This document shows positions 13,194 to 25,401 of a stretch of 64,000 nucleotides of DNA, piece by piece; position 1 is the stretch's first letter; each line of letters opens with the position of its first letter. A program made the translations under genes and the position numbers. The stretch is from the NCBI GenBank assembly GCA_905250025.1, contig CAJNOJ010000081.1:1-64000 (forward strand), in the 5' to 3' direction. The notes beneath the pieces are model-generated. The model was given only the letters and a program-made list of their open reading frames with translations, did not search any database and had not been told where the DNA came from. Origin of the DNA: Adineta ricciae (Eukaryota; Rotifera; Eurotatoria; Adinetida; Adinetidae).

Positions 13194-14150
13194 AAGACAA
13201 GTTAGCACGAGTTTCTTACATTTCTGTGTTCTTTCTCGGCCAAAACAAAGTCAGTGAAATGATAAAAACTGTGTCCTCTTTGTCTCATTAGAATCGTGTA
13301 TATTTACATTTCACGCTCTTTCATTAATGTGTATCTTTCTTTTTGTCGACGAAATTACTGTGTATTCATTGTGTTTCTTTTTTCCGCTCTTTCCGTCAAA
13401 ATGCTGCACTGAGAATTCCCTCCCGGTACCATCCATTGTGCGTGTATGTCTCTATTGTTCTCTTTTTTTTTCTCTTCTTCTTCTTCTGGTGTGATCTACG
13501 CTCTTTATTTAACGGCCGAGCTTCATATCGACAAAACAAAATGAACGAACTAAATAAGATCTTTTATTGCTATTCTGTGCAATACAATTCTTTTTTCTTC
13601 TTCTCTCGCACGTAAAAGAAAATAAGTTTTTTTGTTTGTTTGTCTTCTTGTAGTGTGTGATGCTTTTAGCTATATATACATATATATATACATATATCAT
13701 TCTGTATGGTTGTGGTGTGTATATTAATTCATTTAGTTTGTCTGTTCATTTTTTTCGCGTTCTGATTTCTTCCTGATTCATTTTCATTGTCTCTTGACAC
13801 TGCTATGAAAAAAAAAATATCGAAAGTAGATATAAGATCTCTTTTAAAACAAATATTCAGTTGTTGTGAATGAAAATTTTCACATTTCTGTGTGCATATA
13901 AATGTATGTCGTTGTTTTTTTTGACTTTGAAGAAAACAAAACCGGAATTTCGAAGAAACAAATCGATGGTGATGACGGAATAATTAATGGTTTTTGCGCT
14001 ATGTATAGAATTAAGCAAATAACCCTTGTTGTGTGTGTATATCTGTATCTTCTATAGCCCTATTGCGCTGATCTTTTTTTTATGTGGCACTTTCTTTTCC
14101 TTGTTTGTTTTCTTCGCCTATGTTCTCTCAAAATCTACTATACTAATAAA
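13194..14150 (+). other. 3' UTR of GW182 copy 2
   Basis: Nearly identical to the copy 1 3' UTR, including the TA run near 13670-13697. The AATAAA is at 14145-14150. Confidence 0.6.
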
Positions 14151-17086
14151 TAAATACATTTGACGAAAAAAAAACACATCCGACGTGTGTACGTCTTGAC
14201 ATCGGTTGAAAATTTTCGATGCTCGATGCAAAAAAAAGTCCTTGCGAACTCAATTATGAAAACATTGTACTCTCAACCATAGTATCGACTGCCATTTCTG
14301 GATCATTTCCTAGATAAAACAGTATAAACAAACAAAGATTTAAAAGGACATTAGCTTCCGGCCGAAGACGCAAGAAGTCATCGACATTAACCAAAAGGGA
14401 CTAGTTGATGAAAAATGTTGATTAGACAAATGAGAAGAGAATCTCGGAAAGATAGTTTAATCGAATGGGTTAAAACATGTGAAAAATCACGATTCATTGG
14501 ATCGAATCTAACTTACAGAACTGATGATGTCGAATGATGTTTAAACAACACCTTTTACCTGCTTATTCATTGATGAGAACTTATCAAAATCGCTGACGAC
14601 ATCGAATCTCGTTCTTTTTCGGAAAATCCCCTTCGTCACTAAATCAGGTATATCATGTTTTTCTTCTCTCGCCGAGCTGAAGAACGAAAAACGTGATTAA
14701 TTGAAACACTCCTAGTCCATTTGCACAAGTGTATTATTTTTGTCAAAAAAATTCACGTTGATCACGAGTCTCTCCGCTAAAAGCATCATTTCATGTAGAA
14801 AACAAGAACCTGCCTAGTGCTACAATAGGTTCGAATTCTTTTTCGATTCCAATCCATTGTTCTGATTTGTCAAACAAAAGCAAGGAAGCGAGATAATACG
14901 ATTTATTTTTCTAAGTAATTTGATTCTAATCGATGAATAGAATTTCGAATATGTCGAGTTTGTCAAAACAAAACTACACATTTGTTGACTGATTAAAATT
15001 GCATTCCGAGTAAATGTTCTGTTTAATTAAAGATTTCGTTCTATTTACATGAAATGCACAAACTTCCCTTTTCATTTCCTCGCCTGTCATTTTTCTTTGC
15101 CACTCGCTTTCTTTCCAGCCACATATATATGTAACACCTCCGATTGGATATAATCACATACTCGCTAGCAGATTCTCATATGAAAGATGCCTTCACACAC
15201 GCGCGTCATAGTTCTATGTAAATAATTACATTTCAATTTCGCATTCTTCTTATTGATTTAAGGTGTTTTCTTTGTATTTGTATGCGAATTAATTTTGCAT
15301 GTATCTTCTAGCTATACAGGATTGCTTGACGAAACTCATATGCCGAGATCCATTCGAGTGAATAAATCGATCTCGGCGGAGATATTGTTGATGGTAGAGG
15401 AACACTCAAGTACAGAACGTGTTAATAACTTTATAACGCCTGAGTATACCACCAGGGAGATACTCGAGTCATCATTGATCATGTGTGCACATAAAAAGCC
15501 CGAACTCGAGCATACAGACTCTAATGAGAGCAGATTTTTCGCCTGCTGAGTGATTCAGTTTAGATCTAAATATGAAAGCACTTGCACATTTGTGCCAAAT
15601 ATATCATTCTAATTTGATCAAGTTATTCTTTCTGCTTACAAATGCGTATAGAATGCCATTAGCAAAGATCAGAAGTGATATATGTGACTCGAGTCATAGT
15701 TTGATGTTAGCCAAGACAACGGACTCGCTGCAAAGAATACGTTAATAGTCAATGAAAGAATGGAAAATCTACTCGTATATACATCAGTAAACATTTCGCA
15801 CATTACTCAAATTCATCATTTCTTTTATGGAGGACACGTTCGATCCTTACGGTACTTTATATCACGCTTGTCAGAACGCTTATGAATAATAATTATATAT
15901 ATATATACGTGAAAATACATATAAATTGATATATATATATATGCAAAAACATTGTTTTTTAGTATTCGAAATGAATCGAGTAGATCAGATTGAATATGTG
16001 ATTTTATGTATGTTTATATTTGCACAGGTGGGACAACGAATAGTTTTGATAATTATATTCATAGGTCTGCATGAATTGAATAACAAGATAATACATAAAG
16101 GTGATGATCGATGACGTTAGTTGGAAAATGACAGATGCTGCTGTACTATTGGAGGCCATATGAATGACAAAAAATGGTCTCTGAGGAACACAAAGAAGAA
16201 GAAGAAGAAGAAGAAGAGAAAAAGCCGAGAAGAACAACGTGTAACTGCTTTGTTGATTGCTATTTTTTATGTTCCCAAAATGAAAGCGAGAAAGAATAGG
16301 ATATGGAAGAAGTTCGATTAATGTTCTAGACTGTTTTTCCCTTTGTGTACATGGATATACACTATATAAATATGTATTTTGACATGGCTGAAACAGTTGT
16401 GTCAAGTTTAGACTGAAGATGTACATAAACAAACATTAGAAACGATGGGTAGCTTTCTTTTCGAAACGAGATTTATAATCGAATGAACGTACACGATCGA
16501 GCATTTTAATTAAATTGCCATTCTGCTGTATGCACAGGAATAAGCTTTTCTTATTTTGCTTTCGAGCAACATTGACGATTGCGAGAGCAACAGTCAAGTA
16601 CTTAGTTAAAAGTCTTTAATGATACGAGTTTATGATGATTACGCAAACTTGACTGGGAAGACTGCAGCAGAGAAAGGAAAATATCGCTAGTTGTCAAGTA
16701 AATTGAAGACAGTTTTCGAGGTTTATTTCCCTGCGTGTTTTGTCAATCGTCACGGTCTTTGTTTGCATGATCGTTATTGTTTTAGTGCGGCAAAAAATGT
16801 AGAGTGAGAGAGAGAGAGAGAGAGGGAGGGAGAAAGAGGAAATTCTCATGAGAAAGATAAGACAGACTAGAAACAGTCAGATTTATTCTCTTTCTCTCTC
16901 TCTCTGTTTCTCTGTTTTTCGCTTTCTTCTTCCTTTTTTCACGAAGAAAAGCGATGCTGTTTATTTTTTCATGTTATTTTGTATATAATAAATGCTTTTA
17001 GAATATCTAATACTGGTGATATGATACGGGTGACTAGGTGAACAAAACTGCTTTGTACGCCTTCGTCATCATATGGCCTCGTCAGT
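14151..17086. other. Intergenic stretch between GW182 copy 2 and the serotonin-type receptor
   Basis: The duplicated unit ends at 15412 and unique sequence follows. A reading frame of 84 codons (15295-15549) crosses that edge and resembles no family I know. The rest holds TA runs (15894-15908, 15931-15943), an AAG run near 16192-16216 and GA/CT runs at 16804-16836 and 16890-16910. No gene is supported. The last part may contain the receptor promoter. Confidence 0.55.
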
Positions 17087-20000
17087 TTGCCTGTCTTTAT
17101 TTCTCACCTATTACCCGAACTCGATCGAATCTCAAGTCGTTTACCAGTCAAAAACCGCTCTCAACTTCTTACAAGCGCGATGTTCATCAATTCGATGGAC
17201 TGTTTCCTTACATACAATCTCACATGTCTCAACGGTACAAACAATCAACTGAATTCGTCATCGATTGTTTTTGGCGATGCACTTCGTCCCAATCTCATTG
17301 CGATCGATGAGAGCTCATCAAATGACTTATCAACATCCACAAGTACTCCCGTAGCATCGTCGATACTTGTTTCGGTGCAACATTGTGTTATAACAGTTCT
17401 TATACTTGGCACAATCATTCTCTCGACAATAACCGGAAATATCTTAGTTATTGCTGCTATTATCATAGAAAAAAGTCTGCATTCGGTGGCATATTATCTT
17501 TTCGTGTCATTAGCAGTGACCGATTTAATGATCGCTTCCATGGTAAGTGAGAACTGTCTGCGTTAATGTCTGAATCGTAGCGCGAAGGAAAAACTTGTTT
17601 TTCAACTACTGCAATGTGATACGCATTTTAAAAGGCACCCGGAATCATGAATTCTAGTTATCTATTCGTTGAGAACTTGATGATGTGTTAATGTTAAAAA
17701 GAAGATTGTCTGTGTTATACAAATAGAAGAACACTGACGAGATTTTCTTCTTGCTTGATTTTACATTCACAGATGTTCGTCATCGAATTGTTGTTTTTCC
17801 TTCCCTCCCCCTCTTGAAAAAAAGAAGAAAGTCGAACTTGATTTTTTCATAACGCACATATGTCTGTGATGATTTATATTTCTAAACGATTAACTAAAAA
17901 AAGCAATGTTGCCTTCTCTCATTAGCTTGTTCTTCAATTGCCGTTATTCATCGAAGAATAAATAAATATACTCGAGTCGTTGATATGATTGGAATAAGAA
18001 GAGATAATTGCTCGTTCGACACGATGTTCCATTTCAGACATAGACAAACGGTCAGAATTACAGTCAAGTTGCTTGGTATCGAAGAACAGAACTCCGTTCG
18101 ACGAACAAAAGACAAAAGCTGACACAGACAGTAGTAACCAGGTTAGCTAGTCGAATTCAATCTGTTTTTGTTGTTAGCATTAGAGAAAGTGATGATCGAG
18201 ATGGATAGAAAGCAGAAAAACAATTTCGTTTCGGCTCGTTTCTCCTCTATTTCCGTCGTGCTTGGTCGCAATTTGATTTTATTATGATGATTATTATTAT
18301 TCAATACCACGCACAATTTTCCTCTTATTGTATCAGCCTAGAGACAACGATGATTGCGTTATATTTTCTCTTTTGTATCTTCTATTGTGTTCGTTGTGAG
18401 ACAATGGAGTCAAAAGAGAAAACAAACGCAATGCTGACCGAGATATTGTCATTCGCAAATACAGTTACCTTCATTAAGCGCTTGTGCATTTACATAGACA
18501 AGTCGAGAAAACAGAAAAGAAAAAGGGAAACATTAGCATTCGAGATGAGGCATGTTAGCCGTTTGATTAAACATGTCGATCAACAATAACAGCAAAGAAA
18601 AGTTAGTCAGTCGAATTATCTGCTTGTCATTCAATATTAGCATCTTTTTTTTTCTCAATCATTATCCTTGAGAATCTTCTGACGAGCAAGAAGAAGAGGA
18701 TTTATTTCTTGTTTATACTGGATAAATATGTACCTCATTCTCTAACTCATGCGTACATTCATCAGTCTTTGTCAGTCAAGTGGATATATCATAAAAAATA
18801 AATAGATTCTCGGAGATAAATTTTGCATTCAAGCACAAAGATAAGAGCTATACTGATTGTTTTGTTGAATGTTTATAACAATGTCTATCAACAAAACCTA
18901 TCAACTTGCTTCATTTCCTGTCAAGTGTTCTTAATGTGAATACAAATATTAGTTAGAAGGAAATGACAATTGGGTGCTTAGCAGATGTCTTCCCTAATAG
19001 TGGTGTATGTCAAGACAAAGTCAAGGAGATACAAATCTTGATCTAATTAAATCGATCTGAATGAGCACATTTTCTCTTCTCTAGGTTATGCCAATTGCTG
19101 TCTTGAAAGAAGTGACACGTTCATGGGTGCTTGGCTCTGTTATATGTGACATTTGGGTTGCAATCGATTTATTGTGTTGCACAGCTTCAATTTTACATCT
19201 TCTTGCTATTGCACTTGATCGTTATTGGGCTATTACTAATCGTAAGTGACTGTTATTGTCACTAATCAAAAATGATAAATGTCTTTGCGGAATATTTTTT
19301 TTTCTCTTCTCATTCAATTGTGACCGAACGATACGTGTTATAGTCTATGAAACACATTGAGGAAAAAAGTCAGTGTTTATTATTGATGACTACAGGAGAA
19401 TTTCGTCTTTGAAAAGTAGTTTTATTGGCATTGACACGGTGTCCGATACAATATGTACCATGTCATGACAAACCTGTAGCACACAGGTAGATGATTTGTA
19501 AGCATCAAGGAAATTCAGTTGACATTTGTACGATGATAATTAAGTAGGTCGTTGCGCGCTGAAAGACTCATCCGTTTAGAGGTGTTGCAGTACGAGATCG
19601 AATGTACTTTCGAATCTATTTCTTTCTTTCTTTTTTTTATAGTGGACTATGCGACAAAGCGTACACCACTTCGTGTTCTTATTCTCATATGTGTTGTATG
19701 GATAACTGCGATTCTTATATCAAGTTGCCATCTCCTACCGATATTTCGTGACAAACGCCGTCGTCCCGCAGATCAATGTCACATAACTGGCAATGTACTC
19801 TACACACTTTTTTCAACTGTCGGAGCTTTTCATATTCCATTGATTGGTATGTGTATAATCTATTGGAAGATTTTTCAAGCAGCGAAATTTCGCATACGTC
19901 GAAAAGCATTCAATGTCAACGCACCGACATCTCCTGCACTGCAACATCAGCAACATGAAACAATGCCACCTTCGCCATCGTTAACACCCAAGCATCACAT

Positions 20001-20694
20001 CGATCTACGAAAGTCGCCATTGAATCGTTTAAAGTTTTTGAAAAGACATCAGAATGGAAATCATCATGGACACGACATTGAGGCTGATAATCCATCGACA
20101 TACTCACTACCAGCAACGCTTCATAATGATTATCCATTAAAACCATTAAAAAAGGCGGCGACACCAATATTAAAACGTAATCATAAGAAAAAATCGGAGG
20201 AAGATCTGCATCAGCAAACCAACCACTTTCTCGCCACACCAGGACGTTTAAGAACGACAGAATCGTTTACTACTGATCTACACATGCCTATCCACACTAT
20301 TCATAATCCACTATCGATACCAAATCCGTCACCATCAGGTTCACCCCGTCTGCATGATACACATTTAGTTGTTACTGACGTGAATAGTACTTCGATAGTG
20401 AAATCTGCTGCGGCTATTTCGCGGAAGAAAATCGACATAAAACGTGAACGTAAAGCTACGAAAGTTCTCGGCGTTGTTATGGGTTGTTTTATTCTCTGTT
20501 GGCTCCCGTTTTTCATCGAAGAAACTGTCTGTGGCATATTTCGACTAACTATTCACGAAAAGATAATCAGTGTATTGACGTGGCTAGGCTATTTTAATAG
20601 TCTGTTAAATCCTGTGATTTATACAATCTTTGCGCCTGATTTTCGACAAGCATTCGGAAGGATTCTTTTTGGAAAATATCGTAAGCGACGATGA
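17087..20694 (+). CDS. 5-HT1-like biogenic amine GPCR
   Basis: Three exons (17087-17542, 19085-19241, 19643-20694) give 554 residues. The protein is a seven-helix receptor of the plasma membrane, most like 5-HT1 serotonin receptors that couple to Gi/o. The N-terminus has NLT, NGT and NSS glycosylation sites. TM2 reads [14 protein letters not shown]3 carries the amine-binding Asp in [15 protein letters not shown] and ends [12 protein letters not shown]5 is [12 protein letters not shown]6 has CWLPFF, and TM7 has NPVIY. The third intracellular loop is long (about 150 residues, Ser/Pro/His/Lys rich), as is usual in this group. Both introns join in phase. A second ATG at 17180 is an alternative start. 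Other amine receptors are possible ligand classes, but the GAFHIPL and [11 protein letters not shown] motifs favour serotonin. Confidence 0.88.
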
Positions 20695-21269
20695 GCAACA
20701 CTTCTTTAATGTTAATATTACTTAAACACTGTTTTTTCTTTAAGTATATGCATATATACCGGTTGTTAAAATAATTTCCTTTATCTTTTTCTGATGCATA
20801 TTTTTATTCAATATAAAGTTATTTATCTATGAATAATTTTCCTACAGAGATAGCTGATCGAGGCACTGTCTGTGTAAAGAATGAGAGATAGAATTGATTC
20901 ACTCGTTTCTGAACTCATTTTCGTGTTTGACTTGCCTCTGCTGACAGGAAAACAAACAATTGCAACGTTTGACGTAATTGTTACGCGGACAAATTCTCAC
21001 CTCGACAATATTTCTCAAGAACCTCCCTGTCTAATTGGATTTTCTTGTGCAAGACGTACGATACTTGAAATGATGTTAAACTCAAGAGAGCTATCTGTAA
21101 CAGATATGCACAAAATGTTCATTCATGTGTCAGGTAAGTTGCAAGTTGTTTAAAGTACTCTTCGAATATAATTAAAATCTGCACAGAAACGCCTCTTTGT
21201 CTCTTTCTGGGAAAAAAGAAGAACTATCAAAGAGAAGAAAAAGCGGTTCAAGGCGTCACTTATCGTACA
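20695..21269. other. Intergenic stretch
   Basis: This holds the 3' end of the receptor gene and upstream DNA of the secreted-peptide gene. A 90-codon ORF at 20881-21153 has no recognisable domain and I do not call it a gene. Confidence 0.5.
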
Positions 21270-21296
21270 TATAAAAATTCTTTCATCCCGCTCAGT
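21270..21296 (+). promoter_or_regulatory. TATA box and initiator of the secreted-peptide gene
   Basis: TATAAAA at 21270-21276 is followed by TCAGT at 21292-21296, an arthropod-type initiator. A donor (AAG then gtaaga at 21324) and an acceptor (tttag ending at 21615) just before the start codon define a short noncoding first exon and a 292-base intron. The TATA-to-initiator spacing is a little short, so the start could lie a few bases further on. Confidence 0.5.
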
Positions 21297-21621
21297 AGCA
21301 GCATAAACAACTCATTTCAAAAGGTAAGACAACATCTCACCGCCTTCGCAGTTCGATGGAAAAAGCCTTGTCTTCGCCGCCTTTTCTTTCTCGAGAACAA
21401 ATATATTTCCAACAATCTTCTTAGTTGTAAAAATTGTAGTCGGTTTTAAAGCGAGGATTTATCTGTCTAAGTAAATAAACTCTTTTTCATTCAAATTGAC
21501 TATTCGCATTTCGAGTTCTGTCATTTGTTCGACAGTCAGGCAAGTTAGCTGTTCGCTCGAACGACACCGAACTGAGAATTTAATTGAGAGAAGATGACTG
21601 TTGCATTTGATTTAGATCAAA

Positions 21622-21906
21622 ATGGCATCCTGCGTTACGAAAACATTGTGGATCCTTTTATTCATATTCACTCTTGCTCAATGCATCACCGCTTATCGTT
21701 TAACCGAAGAAATCGATATCCAAGAACCAGCAACAATAGACTCGGATTCAGCAGTGCCCATACACAATGATGTCCGAAGTGTTTTATGGCCCAAGATCTG
21801 TTTTCCAGCATTGAAAAAGCGAGATGGACACGAAATTACACCGGATGGTCGTCTAGTCAGAGTTGCAAGCCGAAGCGCACGGAAATGCTACCCATTTGAT
21901 AAATGA
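21622..21906 (+). CDS. Small secreted peptide precursor, unknown family
   Basis: The protein has 94 residues in one coding exon. Residues 1-24 form a clear signal peptide (hydrophobic LWILLFIFTLAQC, then ITA-Y). The rest is acidic at first, then contains WPKICFPALKKR with a KKR cleavage-type site, and a basic tail with a second Cys in ARKCYPF. The two cysteines after the signal could form one disulfide. The layout is that of a neuropeptide or secreted peptide precursor, but no known family is recognised and no amidation Gly is present. The ATG follows an acceptor by only six bases, and the TATA box and 5' intron upstream support a real gene. The ligand role is inferred. Confidence 0.6.
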   Translation: MASCVTKTLWILLFIFTLAQCITAYRLTEEIDIQEPATIDSDSAVPIHNDVRSVLWPKICFPALKKRDGHEITPDGRLVRVASRSARKCYPFDK

Positions 21907-24900
21907 TCAAATCAATTTCGACCATCAAGAAATTCATCGAACAGAAATATGCGTAGACATGTATTCGATGTTTGTTCATGATTAAATACACAGTTCCAAC
22001 CACCCTTTTTTCTCTCAAATTTCCTAAGCTTCTAGTGCAAAATACATTCGAAAAGGATAGTTCTTTGATGTTCGTTTTTTTCGACATTATTCTCAGTAAA
22101 AATACATGCCAATCAATAACTCCTCAAAGTCCACGAACGTTCACTCTCCTTGCGTTACTCTATTTAATTAGCAGAAGATGATGTTTGTTCATCTGTGTAT
22201 AATCAATGTTAATTAAAATCTTTTAAACTTAGCCGGTATATTGAACATATTGTTTCCATGAAAATATACTTTGTTTTCCAACATAATGATGCCTTCGAGA
22301 AGTGCGCGAACTTCTCAATCACTCGATATAATTACGGTTCATCTTCAGCCCACACTCATTACTAAACTCATTCGAATAGAATGAAGTCGTGCTCATAGTT
22401 ATACGCATGCATACTTTGTCTTCCACCTTTGCCAATAGTGTTTGGTTTTACAGTGCGGTACAGGCAAAAAGAACACTTCCATCGGTTCAATCCGATTATG
22501 CATGTCTATCTGTCAAATGGTTTATGTTTTTTTAGCAACTAAATACAAAAAAAAACGATGTTGATATCTTAATTCAATATGTGCATGTGTCTTTACTTTT
22601 GTTAATATAGATAATTGTCGAGATTATTTCTTCGCCAATCTTTGACTTTGGTCGATAATCTATTTCGATTGACTAGAAAACGACAACAGCTAAGTTATTT
22701 AAGCTGTCAGCAACGAAGAAACTAAAGACAACTGTTTCCATGCTTAGATCATCGGATGGAACTATGCAGAAATCTTTCCGTACATCAGTTGAATTGCTCG
22801 ACTATTGAAAAGATGTATCTAAGTGTACCGAGTAATTGAATAGATTACGAAATTGAAGGATGCATTTATCGGGAAGGTCAATAATGATTGGTAGCTCATA
22901 GAAATCAATTGTGACTGGATTAGATTAGATTAAACGTTGTTCAGAGTTATTATTGCATCTTGAACTACTTCTCTTCTATAGTCACTAATGATGTCCGACG
23001 GAAGGAGAGTTTAGCTAACCTTTTGACAGTCAATCGATCATATGTAGTCACAAATGATGAATGGAATTTGTTTTGTTTGACAATCTGTTGGCAACAATGG
23101 ATCTCTCTAACATACATGAAGGTCAGTTAGTTTTGATGAATCAAATGACGATATTTTCGTTTGAAATCGAACTAATGAACCCTTATTGACAAATGATAAG
23201 AGTAAAAACTTGTTAGATCGAAATGATTGTTTTGTCTTGTGTCGTTATTTTTCCTTTTTAATTTGATCAAAATCAAGAAGAACGATAAAAATGCTCATAT
23301 ATCTACCCGAACATTCATTCATTCACATCATCATATGTCTCGCGGCTAGATAGCAAAGCAACGTAGGTTGCTGTAAAGAAGGAGAAGAAGAATTTATCGT
23401 CCTTTCCTTCCCTCCCCCCCCCCCTCTCTCTCTCTGTCGTTTGTGCATAGATCATAGTTCGAAATTGATTGTTCATTCGCTCTTTATTCTACAAATTGCG
23501 CCATATATAAACGATTAGACTATCTCGAACCGATTTGCTAGTACATGTCATAAAAATTGATCAATCGAGACAACAGACTTTCACTCGCATATGTACATAG
23601 GTAATGCCGAATGATAGATTATTTAGAGAATGCTTTTGAACTGCCGGTCGTTTTAATGCCTTTTATTGATAATCAATTGACCGACACCGCGATGTGAAAG
23701 TTGATAGTTCTACTGCCTTAGATTCACCTTATCTAAGCTGGATACATTTATCTAGTAGGCAAACTTACATGTTGGCAGAGGAAACAAACCGTATTAGTTG
23801 AATGTGCTCTTTCTTTTCTCAAATAATCCTCTAAATAATCGGTCAGCTTTACATCACATCTTTCATAATATTTGATTTTCTAGCTTTGTTCTTCTCATAT
23901 GGTAAATTATGTTAATGCATAAGGCCTAGGGTGAGTATGATCATAGTCGTTGACGATTATTAACATCGCTCGTTTGATGTATAGACGTTTTAGTGGGCGA
24001 TTTCGGAGACTGTATTTCGGCTTTCTTGGACAATAGAATGATACTTCAGTCGAGTCGACTCGTTCGTTTGCGTAGATGAGATTTTATTTTAAATGACTTG
24101 ATACATCATTTTAACGAACTCGCGTCCGATTTCGAATGGTTATGAAAATGTAATAGCGGTATACATACAATCGCCTCTTTTGAAAAAAAATGAAATGATA
24201 AAATATGAAAAAAAGCATATGATGATGACCTGATTGCGTTATATGATTTATTGAATGACGTTTTCTTTTCTTCGCTACTTTGACAGCTTTGATAGGAGAC
24301 ATTTAGAAGAGTCATTTATATTTTATTCACAACTTATTCTGTCTGCTAATATTTAAGTGTGCCGACGTAGTTTGTCGAACAATTATCGTCTCTCGTCTAT
24401 CATTTCAAATGATATTAATCAATGAGATATAGGTATATTCGCTGATTTGATATGGTGAAGACAAAAATACTTGACAAAGAACACTTGTCGGTAGCGTCTA
24501 GAGAAGCAAAACAGCAACAACAACCTAAAGGTCATCAAGAGATTTTTATCTATGCGTATGTATAGGTCGATTCTTTTTCTTTTTCATGTCCTTCTCGAAT
24601 CGTGCGCGGTCGTTCTATCCGATTAAGAATAACCTTGAAGAGGGAAGGAAATCATTCATTGAAGAAAATCTCAATAATCACTGTTAGCGAGGGTGACGGA
24701 TAGTCCGTGCCTTTTCTCTCCGGCTATATACTTGATTGCTTTTTTGTCATGGGAATTAAGGAGTCGTCACATCTGCTCAGATGACAAATGATAATCGCGG
24801 GCGAAAGCCATCTTTTTCGACATATTGATCATCGCAATCTTCTGATAGGAATCTTATTTATCTACCGAGCTGGTCTTGTCTGATTAATTTATGTTAATGT

Positions 24901-25401
24901 ATTCTTCTTCGACGCAGGACAATGACGAATAGTGTTGTTTTTGGTATGTCGATGAGATTTGTCAAGATATGAGAACAATGGCGAAAAAAAAATAATCCTC
25001 GACTAATTAGTTTTAACAAGCATTTTATCCACGATCAAGCAAATGACCTTGACACAATGATCTTTTTTTGAAGAATGTGTGAACATCTAATGAAGTATAA
25101 TTGTAAATCTGATCGTCGTCGTCTATCACCATGATTGTGAATAGAAACAACAAAGAAAAGAGGAATTAAGCGTGTCACGTTTGAGTGCAAGTGATTTGTA
25201 CCATTTAGTTCGCAGTCAGAGATGAAACATGGCATGATAAGGAGAAAGCTACAGTTCCGATGCGATAATCATAGACAGCAGTTGTCAATTAGCAGCGTTA
25301 TGTGTCATATTTTTTTCATTTTTTTCAGATTATCAAAGCCAAGAAGGATGTTTCTTGACATTATCATTTAATTAATTTATACATATACATACTTACAAGA
25401 G
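21907..25401. other. Long gene-free stretch before the KASH-like gene
   Basis: About 3.5 kb without a recognisable coding exon. It holds a C-run merging into a CT repeat (23411-23436), scattered TAATTA-type AT-rich patches and short ORFs without domains. An acceptor (ttttttcag ending at 25328) upstream of the next start codon implies a 5' UTR intron, so part of this stretch is transcribed. It may hold control sequence for the genes on either side. Confidence 0.5.

Larger units (their letters stand above)
7719..15412. repeat. Tandem unit, copy 2 (GW182 locus)
   Basis: This is the second copy, joined on its right to unique sequence. Homology with copy 1 stops at 15412, where copy 1 meets the undetermined base. 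Differences from copy 1 include polyglutamine lengths, a 12-base deletion near 15329, short dinucleotide changes and scattered substitutions in coding and noncoding DNA. There are no terminal inverted repeats, no target duplication and no transposon genes at either edge. Confidence 0.93.

Noticed and set aside
15295..15549. 84-codon ORF spanning the right edge of copy 2
   Set aside because: It has no ATG at its start and no recognisable domain. The 12-base in-frame difference between copies is a weak hint only.
16004..16432. 142-codon minus-strand ORF
   Set aside because: Its core is a poly-Leu run made by an AAG/CTT microsatellite, and it has no domain.
16804..16836. GA and CT runs (also 16890-16910 and 23411-23436)
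   Set aside because: Ordinary microsatellites, not CRISPR or satellite arrays.
20881..21153. 90-codon ORF between the receptor and the secreted peptide gene
   Set aside because: No domain, no promoter or splice signals placed to support it.
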